From Marchantia polymorpha subsp. ruderalis (Eukaryota; Streptophyta; Marchantiopsida; Marchantiales; Marchantiaceae): 64,000 nt of DNA. Below are positions 12,913 to 26,209 of this stretch, in pieces. How positions within the stretch are numbered: position 1 is the stretch's first letter; the number at the start of each line of letters is the position of its first letter. Where the stretch lies: assembly GCA_037833965.1 (NCBI GenBank), contig AP031356.1:4672501-4736500 (forward strand), read 5' to 3'. The translations under genes and the position numbers were made by a program. The notes under the pieces are model-generated. The model was not told the origin of the DNA and did no database searches. It saw nothing but the letters and a program-made list of their open reading frames with translations.

Positions 12913-12954
12913 CACATAGTTTGTGAAACAGAGTTTCACATAGTTTGTGAAACA
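12913..12954. repeat. 24-bp direct duplication
   Basis: CACATAGTTTGTGAAACA occurs at 12913-12930 and again at 12937-12954. Each unit with its flank also forms an 8-bp inverted repeat (GTTTCACA/TGTGAAAC). Confidence 0.8.
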
Positions 12955-12959
12955 CTTAT

Positions 12960-14895
12960 ATCTTTTAAGAGTTGTTAACAATTCTTTTAGAAAAAAAATC
13001 TGTATTTCCTTGATGAATTCATCAAAGAGCATCCTCATCTCATATCATGCCGATTGTGGAAAGTATAATATCAAAATCTGTTCAATCATTGAACTTTATA
13101 AAGTCACAATAATGGATATCATATTGTATCCTGTTCATCTAGTTCTAGAGAGATTAATTTTCTTTATCTCTTCTTGATAAAAGAATTTTTTCAAACATTA
13201 TTTTAACTGCTAGACCCGCTTTACTTTTATATATGAAATATGCGTGATATCCATTTTAAATAGGGTATATGAATTTATACTCTTGGGCCAACTAACGTGC
13301 ATGTGATGGGATCCTTCTTAAAATAAAACGTGAAGACCTAACTTGGATTAGTATGCTCAGACTGCCAAAAACTTTTAGGCATTAATGTGCTTAAATTACA
13401 TTATTGTTAAAAAAGAGGTAAACCATCCCATCACAAGGATTTTCAACCAAAAACCTGTAGAACCAAGAGGTAACAATATTTTACACCTTGAGCTTGTTGT
13501 CTGCACGTGCTAAATTATCAACAGTAGCATGCGATATTATCGACAGTACATAATAAAGTGCAGAAAAAAAAGGGCATTAGCTTTGTCGAGGACAACGGTG
13601 GCCAGGTGGATTCAGTGTAGTACACAACACAAAGTAAGCACCTTTAGCAACACAAAGTACACAGCACAAGCGACACTCTTGTGTGTGATTGTCGTTGCAA
13701 GAATTCTTCGTGACTAAGGTTTAGATCGTTGACCTCAGATGCAAAACAATGTCCTATAGTCATATTCAATAAATTTCCTCCGTCTCGGATTTGATCTGCC
13801 CCCATGGACTGACTGGATGGACAAGAGGGGAAGGTATGTAACGCTTAAAATGTGCGAGTGAGGGATACTGGTGGAGTTAGGATTTAAGGACCTGGGCTCA
13901 GACAGTTGGAGATGGAGTCGCACATCAGCAACAGCGAGCAGGGAGTATATATTTATACCAGAGGAAGTCAAAACGTAGACTCGATCTAAATGAGTAATTG
14001 AGTTCGTTTGACTTCCTCGTTGGCTTGAGTCAAGTTGAGGGAAGAGTTGTTGTAGGCAACAATCGCCCAAACGAGGGGAGTGATGTTTGTTGGAAAAATT
14101 GTTCCATCATTTTTCTTTGTTCTTTGTTCTCGTGTGCAACAGGTTGTAGCCATTACTACTTTGACTGCCATGTTGGCTGGTTGTAGATATTTCCATCGAC
14201 ATGATGTGCTCCGATTGATGCACGCAATTTCTAACTCGCTTGACGATTTCTGGTTGGAGCGTTTACGTTGTGTACACTGTTATTCACAACAAAAAGACAG
14301 TTCACCGTACAAGTGAATTAGACCATCAGCCTAGGACGAGGTTCGAGACTAGTTCCATGATTCTCACTCCCACTTTTCCAATAATCCCACAAAAATCCCT
14401 TACTGCGCTGCTCGTGCTCACTTTGACAACCTGTAAATTAACTCATCATCACATCTCATGTGAATCTGAGGCCCCTTTCGAAGATTCTTTAAGGGTAGGA
14501 CTTTTTGGACTGCATCAGGAGTCAGGCTCAGAATGCCAGAAAGTGATGGAGTGATGTGATGTGCTCGCATCCAGCTTGACTTTTTTATCTAAACTGTGAG
14601 TTTCGGAGGTGAGGGACATGTATTTCCTGGGCATCCGCAGTAAAGCAGAGGAAGGTTAACGGATGGTGCAGTTTATGTTGCCTTCGTAGGTAGGTACAAA
14701 TAAACTATTGGTTTGAATCTGGAGCTCGTTGAGGAACTCAATATTCATACGGGCATACATATAATATCATTTCTATTAGCCCATCAGGCTAATTTTGTTA
14801 CTCTGCTGCTCTATGGAAAAAGCCAGCGGTCGAGCTCTTTCTGGGCCTTTCCTCTGGTGAAGATGGAATGGAAAGGTTTCTTCCTGTAATTGGAT
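12960..14895. other. Intergenic, no gene recognised
   Basis: AT-rich to about 13.5 kb, then moderate GC. Overlapping open frames of 60 to 111 codons lie on both strands at 13.7-14.55 kb, but none shows a family signature or a splice-supported extension. Confidence 0.4.
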
Positions 14896-15490
14896 TATGG
14901 CAGAAGACAAATGAGACCAGAATTGGAGGGCTACTCACACAATCTTCCAGAAGCCCTTTCACCTCGTTACCAACACGATAAAAGTTGATACAGATAAAGA
15001 TCCAATCTTCCTACCACTTTCTCTTTTCTCTTTTTTATGTCTTCGGAATCTTAAAATTATCTCTTACCATTCTTTAATTATCCTCTATTTTACTCTGAGA
15101 CTGGGGAACATAAAGGTACTCTTGTTGATATGTGATCCGTTTCTTTATTGCTTCTAGGCAATAGCTACGGGGATGCAATAATAGGGATGTAGATACTTAC
15201 ATTTTGATAGCAAGAAAGTATCAGGACAAATGAGAGCAGGAGTTGAGGAACACTCAAATCATTACCCAGAGTCCCTTTCACCGGGTAACAACGTAGTAAA
15301 AGGGATGTAGATGTACGTACTATTTTCCTACCACTTTGTCTTTTCCCGTTTGTATGTCTATAGTCTTTAGGGCTTTAAAATTCTCTGTTACAATTCTGTA
15401 ATTATCCTCTACTCTACTCCGAGACTGTGAACATGGGGATCTCCTCGTTGACAAGTGATCAGATTCCTGTTGCTTCTAGGAAGTATCTAG
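14896..15490. repeat. About 320-bp tandem duplication
   Basis: The block starting GACAAATGAGA at 14906 recurs at 15225, and TGCTTCTAGG at 15149 recurs at 15471. Between these anchors the units share a CCCTTTCACC block, a TTCCTACCACTTT block and an AATTATCCTCTA block. The period is about 320 bp and identity is moderate. No coding frame is maintained across the units. Confidence 0.75.
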
Positions 15491-18400
15491 TATAATTCAA
15501 AATTCTTACTAAATTGCATCACAATGCACAAATATATACTTGCAGAGTGTTAGATAAATACTCTAATAGCACGAAAGATGACTTTTTTGGTCAAATTATG
15601 CACCAAGCGCAAAGTGCATCAAATGTGTATCAGATTAAATATGAGAAGGAATTACATCCACATAGTATGAAAAATTCAAAACCAAAATCAGATAAATCTC
15701 AAAACTATGATGAAGATTAAACGGTTATCTAAAATTTATGCATTCACACGCGAATTGTAAACTTAAGTTTATAAGAGCCAAGTAGTTCTAGATAGTGACA
15801 TAAGTTGAGCCCGTATGTGAACATGGATCTACTAAAATCTTCGAAGACCAAGAATTAGGAGATTATATATGGAATCACAATCTTCATTATTAGTAATTTA
15901 TAACATCCATCATCTTCACATGAACAATGTTATGAGTTTTGATCAGATCAAAAGCATGTAGCTTTGATGGTACTAAGGTCTTGCCGTGATAGTTCTTTCT
16001 ATCTACCTAAACCCATCATCTACATATCTTATTGATTATCTTATATCATCTATAAATGTTATTGACTCTGATTTTCCGAAATGAAACGAATTTTGAAAAC
16101 ACAAATACAGGCTAACAATTAATTCTTAGACTAAAAGAAATGCAGATCAGATAAGCAGGAAAGGATCACAAACTGCAAGGTCATAATTTTGTCTTCCGAT
16201 TATCAGAGCTTCCAAGCAGCATGACGGAAGAGGGAGCTTGAGAAGGGATTTCAGACTCAACAAACACGTTCCAGGTCACGGTGGTCGAGTACACTGATTA
16301 GGTGCCGTCGAAGGCCAAGAGTCCGAAAGCCTTTTGCCATTATGTCGATACCTTTCACCGACACGCCGCGGGTCTAAGAAACAGAGGCCCAATTCTCCTT
16401 TAAGTGGACCAAATTGACCACTTGCTGGTCCCGGGGAAATAAAAACAGACGACAGAATCAGAAGGCAAGGGGATGGTGAGCACCTATCATGAGAGCAGCA
16501 GCCAGCAGCGGATAAAAAGGAGAGCAGATGGAACGGATTCATATGCACGAGAACATGTGTCATCCATCCAACTGCCTTCAGAGAGTGGATTGCAGCAAGT
16601 TTTGTCTAGTAAAGTCAAAACCAGCATGCGCGTTGGCATAGAAGCAAGGGGAGAATTGAAGATAGAGAGTGTGGGCGGGTGGATGAAATGTGATGTTCTG
16701 TAATTCGGTCCTGCACGAAGATGTCTCATGGGAGGACCAGCAGCAGCAGCCTCCCCAGGTTTTTTGTCAACTCCAGGAGGTGTCTGCCCTTCTCACACTA
16801 TTTCCAGTATAGAGTCGGCCACAACTCTTCATTGCACTCACAGAAGTGCGGACCACTGAAGAAGGGCCATGCTGTGGATGGGAGCCATGGTAGGAGGCTG
16901 CTTCCCTACATATGACCCACTGGCTGGCTGTCTCTTTCTGATGCTGCTTGCTGGTTGGGCAACATCCCATGCAGCGGTTTACGGCGTTCGGCGCCCGCCG
17001 GAGACATAATGTTCCGACTTGTCATCCAGAGGAGTGACAGAAAGTGGCAGCTCTTACGAGGATGTTTCATATGAGCGGCGAAGGAATCAGTCGGCCACAT
17101 CATTTGTCCTGCAAACCTTGAACATGAGCTGCAACAGCACCGCAACATTCGTGCACGGAAGCGAGCAGACAGAGAAAGAGAGCGAGTCCGAGAAGTACGC
17201 GGGATCATCTATCATTGCCTCGGCGAGTAGACCTGGCCAGGTACAGCTATGTCCAGCACAAGTTTTACTGTCAGCGTGGCTAATTGCGAATGCTCGTGGT
17301 GGAAACGACATAATATGAAGAAGAATGTTACACATCTGCTGATGGCCTGGTTCCCTGTTCGACCTCATGTTCTCTCCCAGCGGACCACAGTGTCCAGCAT
17401 ATTTATGACCAAAGCAACATACTTAGACAAGGGACGGAATCTCATTGATCAATGATCACAATCATGACAACCGCTTAGAAGTTGGAATCAGTGCACTTTC
17501 GGTGGCACCATGGCAAAAAGGTTCCTTAAAGGCAGCCAGCCATGTAATTTCAGAGCTCAAAGTGATGATTCTAGTGACACACACTCGATAACTCCAGACT
17601 ATTCTGAAACCTCTAACTTGATTTTCTCACCCAAATCTGATGTAAAACACGTCACACTCGATCACTTTTGTCACAGATGATTTGCTCCCAAGTGTGTGGT
17701 CAATCACCGGAAACTTTTGCCGCTGGGATTCGAGGTATTAGTTAGCCTGGGGTGAAAATCACAATTTTTGATACTCAGCCGGAACCCTGTTCTCAGAATC
17801 TACTGTAAGCTGCTGTTTATTGTCGTCCTTGAAGATAAACTTTTGATTCGGGAATCAAAATCTACCGGATTTACGTGAACATGTTCCATGCAAATCATCC
17901 ACTCAACAGCGGTATGCCTGTAATACTGACACCGATCAGAGATTAATCGTGCGTCATATTCCTGAGATTAAAAGCACGTGAGGTCCTCAGAAGAACAGCC
18001 TGGGCTGAGTTTCGCACGATCATGGACTGACCATTTTTCCACCAGGAGTAATCACGATAGCGTCTGGTAACAGCAAATAAATGACCTATCGAAAATCAGA
18101 ATTGATGTATAGACTATTCTATGTGAACCTACGACAGGGTTCATAATTGAGAATCATTTTTGGGAGCACAATCCTTCTGCGCTGGAATGGTTCAACAGGG
18201 CTCAGATTACATGAACGGATCGGGGGACTGATACATTTTACTACCTATGTCAAGGAATTGAAGCCAGAAGTCCTCACGGTAGGATCTGTATAATGAGATA
18301 ATATGTATCTACTGCCACTAGAGTCATAATGATAAAGCCAATGCCATCGAACAGTCACAACCAACTTCACGGGTACATATGTCAGCCTTTACTTCTACCG

Positions 18401-20168
18401 ATGCCAGTCATAAAAATCTGTAATCTGTTGATCTCGAGCTATGACCGTGAGAGAATATTTCCAGGTGGTCAAATTCTTATAGCTTCTAAGTAGGATGATA
18501 ATGATTCTTCCCTGATGTCATAAATATCAGCATTCACACCTTCTAGTGTTCTGTCCTCATGACGTGCTTTGCACCTTTCACACATCCACGCCGTCACCAA
18601 GGTGCGTGAGCATTTCAGCATCAATACAGAACTTTGCTGTAGTAGTCTCCAAACGCAACTTGATCGGGTTCCTGATTCGCGTGACGTTGGGGCTAATGGT
18701 CCACACCTCTATCATTGCTGAGCCTTTCGTTTGTACTTCTCTCAGTCGCATCCGTGATTCGCAACATAACTTACGATTGATACCATGTTTCCGTCGTTTT
18801 GTGTTGGATGGAGGTCTGAGAATGAAGACCCTGTAGCCCACAAATTGGGCACCTAGAGTCTACATCTGGGAGTAAGTGGCTTTGGTCTAATCGACCGAGC
18901 ACAAGATGCAGCGATCTGCTCCTTTCAAATTCTGGTAAAGGGGTATTTCTTCTTACTGCATGACGGACATGAGGACACTCAGGGCTAACCATCACCCATC
19001 CATCCTCAGTCAAGATCGCACAAAGCCCAATGAGATTTTTTAACAAACAATAAAAAACCAAGAAAAGACATATTCAGAAATTACAATCACGAAGAAGCTA
19101 GTCTCGTTCTTCTCCGCTATTCAAAATCTCAGCAACAGTTAACATAATGACGGGAATAACATTGGCCTGTACTAATATGCTTCACCAAATGTGCTGCCAA
19201 AGCAGCAGGTCCACATTCAAAAAACTTACTATTCGACGAAATTTCTCACAAGTTTGAGACGGCCCGAGGGGTCACGATGAACTCTGCTCTTGCAACCCAA
19301 GGGTTGAAGTGACAATCATATAAAACATGTAAAACAATTATTTACAATACAATTAACTCACAGGTATGACCGGTAAAGGATCAATACCGAGTTAAGTCTT
19401 CACATGCTGTAGACTGCTGCATATTAGATGATTCTTCATCGAATAGGAGTCCTTAGACCCTCAACCTAAACCCCAAATGTTGAATACCCTACACACGTTG
19501 AAGTACACCTGAGGATTTAAAGATCTACTCATCGTGCAATCACTGACCTTGGTCAGATATTAAACAAGTCCAAAATCTAAAAGCCATTTCGGATCATCTG
19601 CATGGTTACAATCTGCACCTCAACTAATACCACCACCTCTCCGGCCGTGAAAGCGTATCAGTACGTTTGCGCATACAAACATTTCAACTGATACTGCCAT
19701 CGTGATTGCCCCAACCACTATCACTGTCCTCGGTTGAATAAGGCTAGAGTTCACGACGGTGCGCCCCACCTATACTGCTGTCAGTTGCATTGAACTCATT
19801 CGGAACCTAAAATTCCTGACACCGAGCTCCTCTAGCCGGCTGCCAGACGCATGTCTTAGCACACGGAAATTCGCGCGTTTCACCTTCGGAGATTTGAAGC
19901 ACTCTGGGTATTACCCAGTCTTCAATATAATATTTACTGCCGTGGAGGCTCCAAGCCTGCATCTTAGTGATACCCAAAAGACTAGCGTGGAGAAAAAGCT
20001 GTCCCAGGATCTGCACAGACGCTTTAATATGTGAAGATGCACACACTTCCAAGCTATTGGTAAGGTCGATTTCCAGCTCGACCCAAAATTTGAAAATATC
20101 TTCACAATCCCCTCTGAAGTGTAAGGTTCAACCATCGTCTGGACTCGTATTGCCCATCCTTAGCAACT
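15491..20168. other. Intergenic and probable TON2 3' flank, no gene recognised
   Basis: Moderate GC with short open frames on both strands, densest at 16.27-17.45 kb and 18.5-19.1 kb. None carries recognisable motifs, and opposite-strand frames overlap each other, as expected by chance at this GC content. The part nearest 20.17 kb is likely the 3' UTR of the minus-strand TON2/FASS gene. Confidence 0.4.
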
Positions 20169-23100
20169 TCATTCACCTTCTTCTTCCTGAGGTTCTTCCT
20201 CTTCTTGCAAAAGATTCTCCCGGTTATCGTGAGCCCAGAATCCACGTACATCTGTAAGCATGCTTGCAATAGTACCACCCTGTCGACAATTCAGCATGTC
20301 TGCTAAGGTTATCCTGGTCATATCAGCAGGCTTGACCATGTCCCATATTTCATCTCTAACATCATCGATAGAAAGGTCATAATTACCCCCTTCGATCCAC
20401 TTACGATGCACGTCCCTGGAGTACAATCAGAAAGAATGACCATATCAGTAATCTACAAGTTCGATAAAGGCCAGTAACAACAATTGCCTAGGAATAAGCA
20501 GCTACATTAAATATAGGAGGATCTGAGGCCTGCAAGCCAATCTTCAAGGTATGCAAGCAGGAAATGCCCCATCTCTATTTTGGAAGATTGTATCAAGTAA
20601 CACAACATATCTGTGCATGGCTACTCTTCTAGTCTTCCAGACGACTTTGTTACTGTATCAAATACGTGGTTTGACAGAACAATAAGCCGGGTAATATATT
20701 CGAATAGATACCACGTGTTCAAAAACATTCAACCAAGGCTTTTTTTTAACTGTGCATAAAGTTGACCCCTCTATATCTATATCCCGCCAGTGCAGAGTTG
20801 ATTAAACAACAACTGTAAGGAAGAATCTATGAACTAATTAGAACTACAAATGGTCAAACCAATTTCAGATAAACCAAATAAAAAGCAAGAAAACGCAAAT
20901 CGAAGACTCTTATCAGCTAAGGTGAATAGTGCTTGTCATGAGCAATTGGAATAGGTGAATAAGGTGAATAGGCATGAGCAATTGTCCATAAAGGATTTGC
21001 TTGCGTTACCTGAAGAGCGTGTGAACATCAACCGTTGTGAGATAGCCTCTTGAATGGAGATCAAGGCATTTGAATAAGTATGAAAGCCCTTCGGTCGAGT
21101 CTCTATTCTCAAGGGCCAATACAAAGTCCAGGAAACTATCAAAGTCCATCTCTCGTGCCTTCCCTGCTCCAGGCCCCGTTCTGCCTCGTCTAACATGTTC
21201 ATCAAAAACTGCAATTTCCAAATAGATATCAAGTATCAGAACGAGAGACTTAAACATCAATTTACGAACTAAAGCGACTTGGCAAGGAAATTAACTCTAA
21301 GAATCCACTAGATGAATGATTTAGTACAACAATTCACACCCGAGATACTCAAATGATACTCTGCTCTCAAAAGTAGCAAAAGTTTCTTGGATAACCTCGT
21401 TCAATAAATATCTCGGTGAGGGTGCCGTCTGAATACGCTTGCAGTTCTTGCTTGTTCAAAGTTCCATTCAAGTCCTTGTCAAGGGCAAGAAACATATCTG
21501 GATCAACCAGGTATACTTGAGTTAGTATATGATGTTGGTGTAACATACCTTCATTGTCGGAAAATGCTTCAATGATGCTGGAAGACAATCAGTTAAATTA
21601 GAGATCACCTCCAGGAATAACAATTTCACCTACTATGCTATGGAGGGATAGAACAAAACTTTGGACTATTCGAAGACTTGTATCCAATGACAGAGCTGAC
21701 TACAGTGCGCACCGCATATCCGTTGAGCGCTGCTGAGTGAGAACCAGTTATCACTAGAATCTGCCTCCCCACCATCTTCCTCGGTTTCCTGAACAGCAAC
21801 ACTCAAGCTTTGAGTAAAGACCAGAAGCAGAAGACATTGACTGAAATATGATTACAGGAACAAGACTAGCTCTGGATTCAGGGCAACACAACTTGCAGCA
21901 ACAAATTCATTGCAGAATCCGGGATATGTCAAATCAAAGGCAATAGCTAAGTTTCACCCTTGAAGACTATGTGTTGAGTCGATACGTTTGCTAAGAAATC
22001 AGCGACAAAGAGCCAAGATTACGGACTAACCTGGTGAAGTTCCATAAGCTCCGCAAGGCAGTTACTTAGAAGAACCTTTTTTATACAAAGCTTTCCTGAA
22101 AGACCGAAGTAAGGGCTAGATAAACCAACGGAATTCTCACGTAAACTCTACTCAGATTACATATTAAAGAGTGCATTTGCCATGTGTTTGGAGGTAACAT
22201 GTAATGTGTTTGAAAACGAAGATACCCTTGGGCAAGACAAACCTGCATCAAAGTAAGGATGCTATCATTTCTTCGGAAGTAGCAGTCATCAGAGTCACAC
22301 CTTCATCACTAGTCCAAAATATCGTGTACAAGACGAAAAATACCTCGTCTTTGTGAATCACAGAAGAAGAAGAACTTCCGAGTGGCAATACGGCAATACA
22401 TGGTAACGAAGGGAGCAGGAATGTCACGAAGTTGGGCAAGATTAGGAATTAATCCTCGAATATATCCTTCCATCTCCTGCATTGAACAGAAACGAAATAT
22501 CAAGGACCCTCACTCAATCTCTTATCAAGATTAACTAAAACAATGCTCAAGTGATTGTAGTTAACTCTGCAAGGGTGAGAAGTCTGATATGTCTGAAGTA
22601 CTGGCATCAATCGACGAGGCGAGGAACTCTAAGTACAACTTAGGACATTACGCAATCTAACTACCTGTGGTTGGAGAAACCCATCGCCATCATCATCAAG
22701 TTCACACATATCGATACGGGCCTGAGTCAAGGACACCTGCAGAGAGAAATTCGTAAGAGATGTCATGAGAACAGTCATCGGATTCTTCCGCTTAGCCACA
22801 GACGGATGACTGACGTTTTGACCGGCAATCTAATAACAATCATCCAAAAGAAATGAGCAATTTTTATAACCCAGTATTATGTGTACAGAATGTAATTCAC
22901 TCATCAGATGCATTTGATCGACCATAATAGCAATTATCCTCAGACTTGGTAACCAGTCATATCGAGGGATGAAACTCTGTTGTTGAATCGGCCTGCTACG
23001 ACATGACAAGATAAAAAGCGTATTTCTAGTTTCGAAAGATCATTGGTGGTACTTACCGTGCGCATGACATACAAATAGAAGGGCAAAATAGCGATTCTTC

Positions 23101-25588
23101 CAAATTCGTCTTTTTCGAACTTTAAAAAGTTGGAGGGAGAGAAGAATCTCTTGCACTTTGCACCTATCTGCTCAGTACATATTGAAGCAATCCCGCAAAA
23201 GTCTTCATAATTCATCTGAAAAGAGAAAAGTGTACTAAAACGTTAAGCCTAACAAATAAACTGAAGATTCTCTAACTTTGAGATCGTAAAGGTGTGGCTG
23301 TACAAGACTAAGTTGTCTCCTGTCTCGTACTTTTCATTTTGTAGAACAAGATGGAGAGTAACGAGGGGGAAATTGTGGGGAAAAAAAGGAATCAATCGAG
23401 CATATTACAGAGGCACTAGCGGTACCTTTTCAACACCATTGGCGTTGTCAATGCTACAATTCTCACGCAAACAAACCCACATTGCGTCTAAATCGTCCGC
23501 GTTCAGTAACACTTCAGCTTGTTTCTGCATTCGTCAATCACACATTAAGAAGTGTTCCCACGTGGTTGACAGCATTTGATGAGGACCTAGATTGAAAGAT
23601 CAAAAGAACAATTGAGCAGACAGCTGCAGGAAATGGAAACTTACGGAACTGAATACCATATAATAACCTTTATGTGTTCGTCAAAGCAGGAAACAGTGTA
23701 ACCAGAACAATCTGCCATCGCCAGAAGATAACCTAGACCTTACAGCTCCTTCGAAGGGCAACACGGGTCTAAGAAGGCAGAAAGCTGGAATGAAACTACT
23801 AGGTCTCAAATTTCATTGGTGAGGCTGGTGTGAGAACGACTGGACTCACATATCCCTCTTTAAGCAAAATTCTGATCGGAGCAGCAAGAAGAGATCATGA
23901 ACACGCATCGAAGCAGTGTACCTATAACCAATGCTGCGTAATTTCAAGTCCGAACTACTTTAAAGTGATCGATAATGATCATGCAAGACAATGAGTCCAG
24001 AAAAAAAATACTGAGCACTCCGATATGTCAAAGCAAAACTCGTTCATTACCTTCAAGAATCTGTAGCGTGCAAGCCGTTGCAGCTTAGCCCCAGCTGATC
24101 CTTCCACAGGTTTCTGGGGGTGACAAAAAAACAGAAGTTAGGAAGACACGTGTAAACTCTTAACTATGACAAACCAACCAAACTTAGTTAAAGCCCATAT
24201 AAGCTATTCCTCTTGATTGATTAGGCGGAGGACATAGTGAAGGATGCAAACATGCCCTCTACACCAGCTCTGGGAGAAGACAATAATTGGATTCTTGAAC
24301 AAATAAAGCAGTGGCTAAGTAGTCAACAATCGTCCCTCTGCCTATTAATGACCAAAGTGACTATCTTCGAGGGGTTCAATGCCTATGCACCAGGCTTAAA
24401 TTCAAATACGTGATGGCAGCCATCTCACCCAGCCACAATGAGAAAGAGGAGGAATCTGCCTGTTACCTGCACACTATGGATAGCATCTACACTACCGTCC
24501 ATGCAGCACATCCCAAACGGAAGCCAAATAAAACTGAAGCCCAGCTAGAGTGGTGGTGCCAGAATTCTATCTTCGAAGTTCAAAGCCTTGATTCGAACCT
24601 CCTGCTCTCTGGACTCACAATTTTTCAAGGCAGAGGTGCTCTCCAAGCGGATGAGCTACTTAAAAATTTATCGGTTGAAACATGGAAACTCCGAATGAGC
24701 CTTATAATGCAGAGAAATCTTAACTTTTCAAAGACCCTTCATTCTTACATTCATTCTTCGTTCATATTATCCCACTTAATATCCTATTACATCTTCCCCG
24801 TCTGCTGTTCGTAACACAGCTGCAAGTGCTAGAAATAACCTGCGCCCCCGAGTTAATGAAGATTTATGTGCACTACATAAAAGTTCGCATACGTGCCTTC
24901 TTGTAGAAACTAGGTATAGCCCCTGCTTCTACACTCTTCTGTTGACGCTCTCTGAAAGCCTCGTGGAGAATCCTCTTCGTTTCCATCTCTGCACATAGAA
25001 ACTCACATCTAGTTGTTACAACTTGAAAAAACAAACAACGGATAACAGTGTTGAGTCTCCGACATCAAAAAGTCGATCCTAATGTAACCACCGACCACAC
25101 GGCTCCTTAGAATCACAATCAGAGCCATAGAGGCAGGCCCACACATTTTAAGTATATGTAGCGGACAACACCATTCTAAATACAGATATAGATGATTATA
25201 CTCACAAAAACTGAAAAGCATTACTTATAAGAGCTTGTAGCACTCACGACAAGATAGGTATAAAAATGTTGATTTTCTCTGGTACAAAAGTGGCGATTTG
25301 AGTAGATCGCTACATTTATACCAGACAAAATCAAAATTTAGAATACAAATATCAAACTAGTGTACTGAAGCAGGTTGACACGCAATGTCGCTAATACTGA
25401 TATATGAACATCGTCCAACTTATGGCATCGAAAGTTGATATCCTCCCACCTGTTAATGCTTCCGAACCTAGGCCGGCCCCCGATCCCACGTACTTTCGCA
25501 GCTGTTCCGCCCACAACATTGTAGAAGCTGGAGGACTTTTATCAGAACTATCCCCATTGCCGTGCCTGGAACCGCCGTGTGACGACAT
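20169..25588 (-). CDS. TON2: PP2A regulatory subunit B'' (TONNEAU2/FASS type)
   Basis: Regulatory B'' subunit of protein phosphatase 2A; in plants TON2/FASS organises cortical microtubules and the preprophase band in the TTP complex. Twelve coding exons (minus strand): 25588-25450, 24988-24897, 24113-24051, 23524-23426, 23215-23057, 22736-22665, 22476-22344, 22095-22031, 21788-21713, 21497-21396, 21208-21010, 20415-20169. All phases join to 481 residues; Arabidopsis TON2 is about 480. Two canonical EF-hand loops are present, residues 198-209 (DDDGDGFLQPQE) and 306-317 (DKDLNGTLNKQE). The N-terminal GSGAGLGSEAL block and the acidic C-terminus after F-W-A-H-D-N-R-E-N-L are typical of TON2. The start is the first Met of the conserved N-terminus. 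Intron 2 has a GC donor. No lesion is seen; the gene looks intact. Confidence 0.96.
24114..24896 (-). other. GC-AG intron 2 of TON2
   Basis: Exon 2 ends AAGAAG and the intron starts GCACGT; exon 3 starts after CCCCCAG. Only this junction keeps the conserved reading F-Y-K-K then K-P in phase. The GT two codons downstream (GTATGC) would break the frame. The intron contains a tRNA-like segment and a chance 134-codon plus-strand open frame. Confidence 0.8.
24580..24668 (-). repeat. tRNA-like (SINE-like) remnant in TON2 intron 2
   Basis: On the minus strand, an A-box-like TAGCTCATCCGCTTGG (24643-24658) is followed by GAGC, which closes a 4-bp D stem with GCTC. A perfect B box, GGTTCGAATC, lies at 24590-24599. 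The putative acceptor arms pair at 6 of 7 positions, but the T stem does not pair and the spacing is long. It is therefore a degenerate tRNA or a tRNA-derived SINE head, not a working tRNA gene. Confidence 0.4.
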
Positions 25589-26209
25589 TGCTCCTCGACT
25601 CCTCTCTTAATTGAATAAAATTAAGAACTTCCTTTCGCTCTAACGGCCATCAAAGGGCTAGAACTTCAAGAAGGAAGTTCATTGGATGTCAGATTCAGCA
25701 GACACGCTTCCATTTCTAGAACCGAGCGCGCTGAGGAAAATTTACTCTCACTAGAGCTCAAAAACACGCACCAGTGCATACGTTGAACTTCCATCTCAAA
25801 GAACATCTGACACATTGATGATTTACAAAGAATACACGATATAAATAGCCTCCAGTTGCCTCTTCGTCTGCTTCTTCGTCCTACTTCCCCTTACCCTCCT
25901 CGGCATGAATTTGTTGTAAATCCCCAAAAAAATAGATAAAAATGCCATTGAGTCACGAACATAATTGAACACCAACCGATCCACGCGCCACGTTTAGGGT
26001 TTTCCTTCGAAGCACGCTCCAACAACGAGGAACTGAAAATTTGGAATGTTGAAAACGAGTGCGAGGAAACGGACAGTCACTAGTGAAGCAGGCACCATGG
26101 AGAAAAAAGTCAACCCATCGATTACAGAAATACATACCTTGCAATCAAGCGCATGTACTGGACAGCACTGCCCGAAGCCTCGAACGATTTCGCGCATATC
26201 CGCAAGCAC

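Noticed and set aside
16276-17455. Cluster of 60 to 100-codon open frames on both strands
   Set aside because: They overlap each other in opposite senses, show no motifs or splice-linked extension, and are expected by chance at this GC content.
18546-19061. 96-codon frames on both strands
   Set aside because: Mutually overlapping and without similarity; no splice-supported gene model could be built.
24590-24599. Functional tRNA gene
   Set aside because: The B box is perfect, but the T stem does not pair and the box spacing is too long, so a working tRNA is unlikely.
24410-24814. 134-codon plus-strand open frame inside TON2 intron 2
   Set aside because: It runs antisense to a well-supported gene, overlaps the tRNA-like remnant and has no recognised domain.
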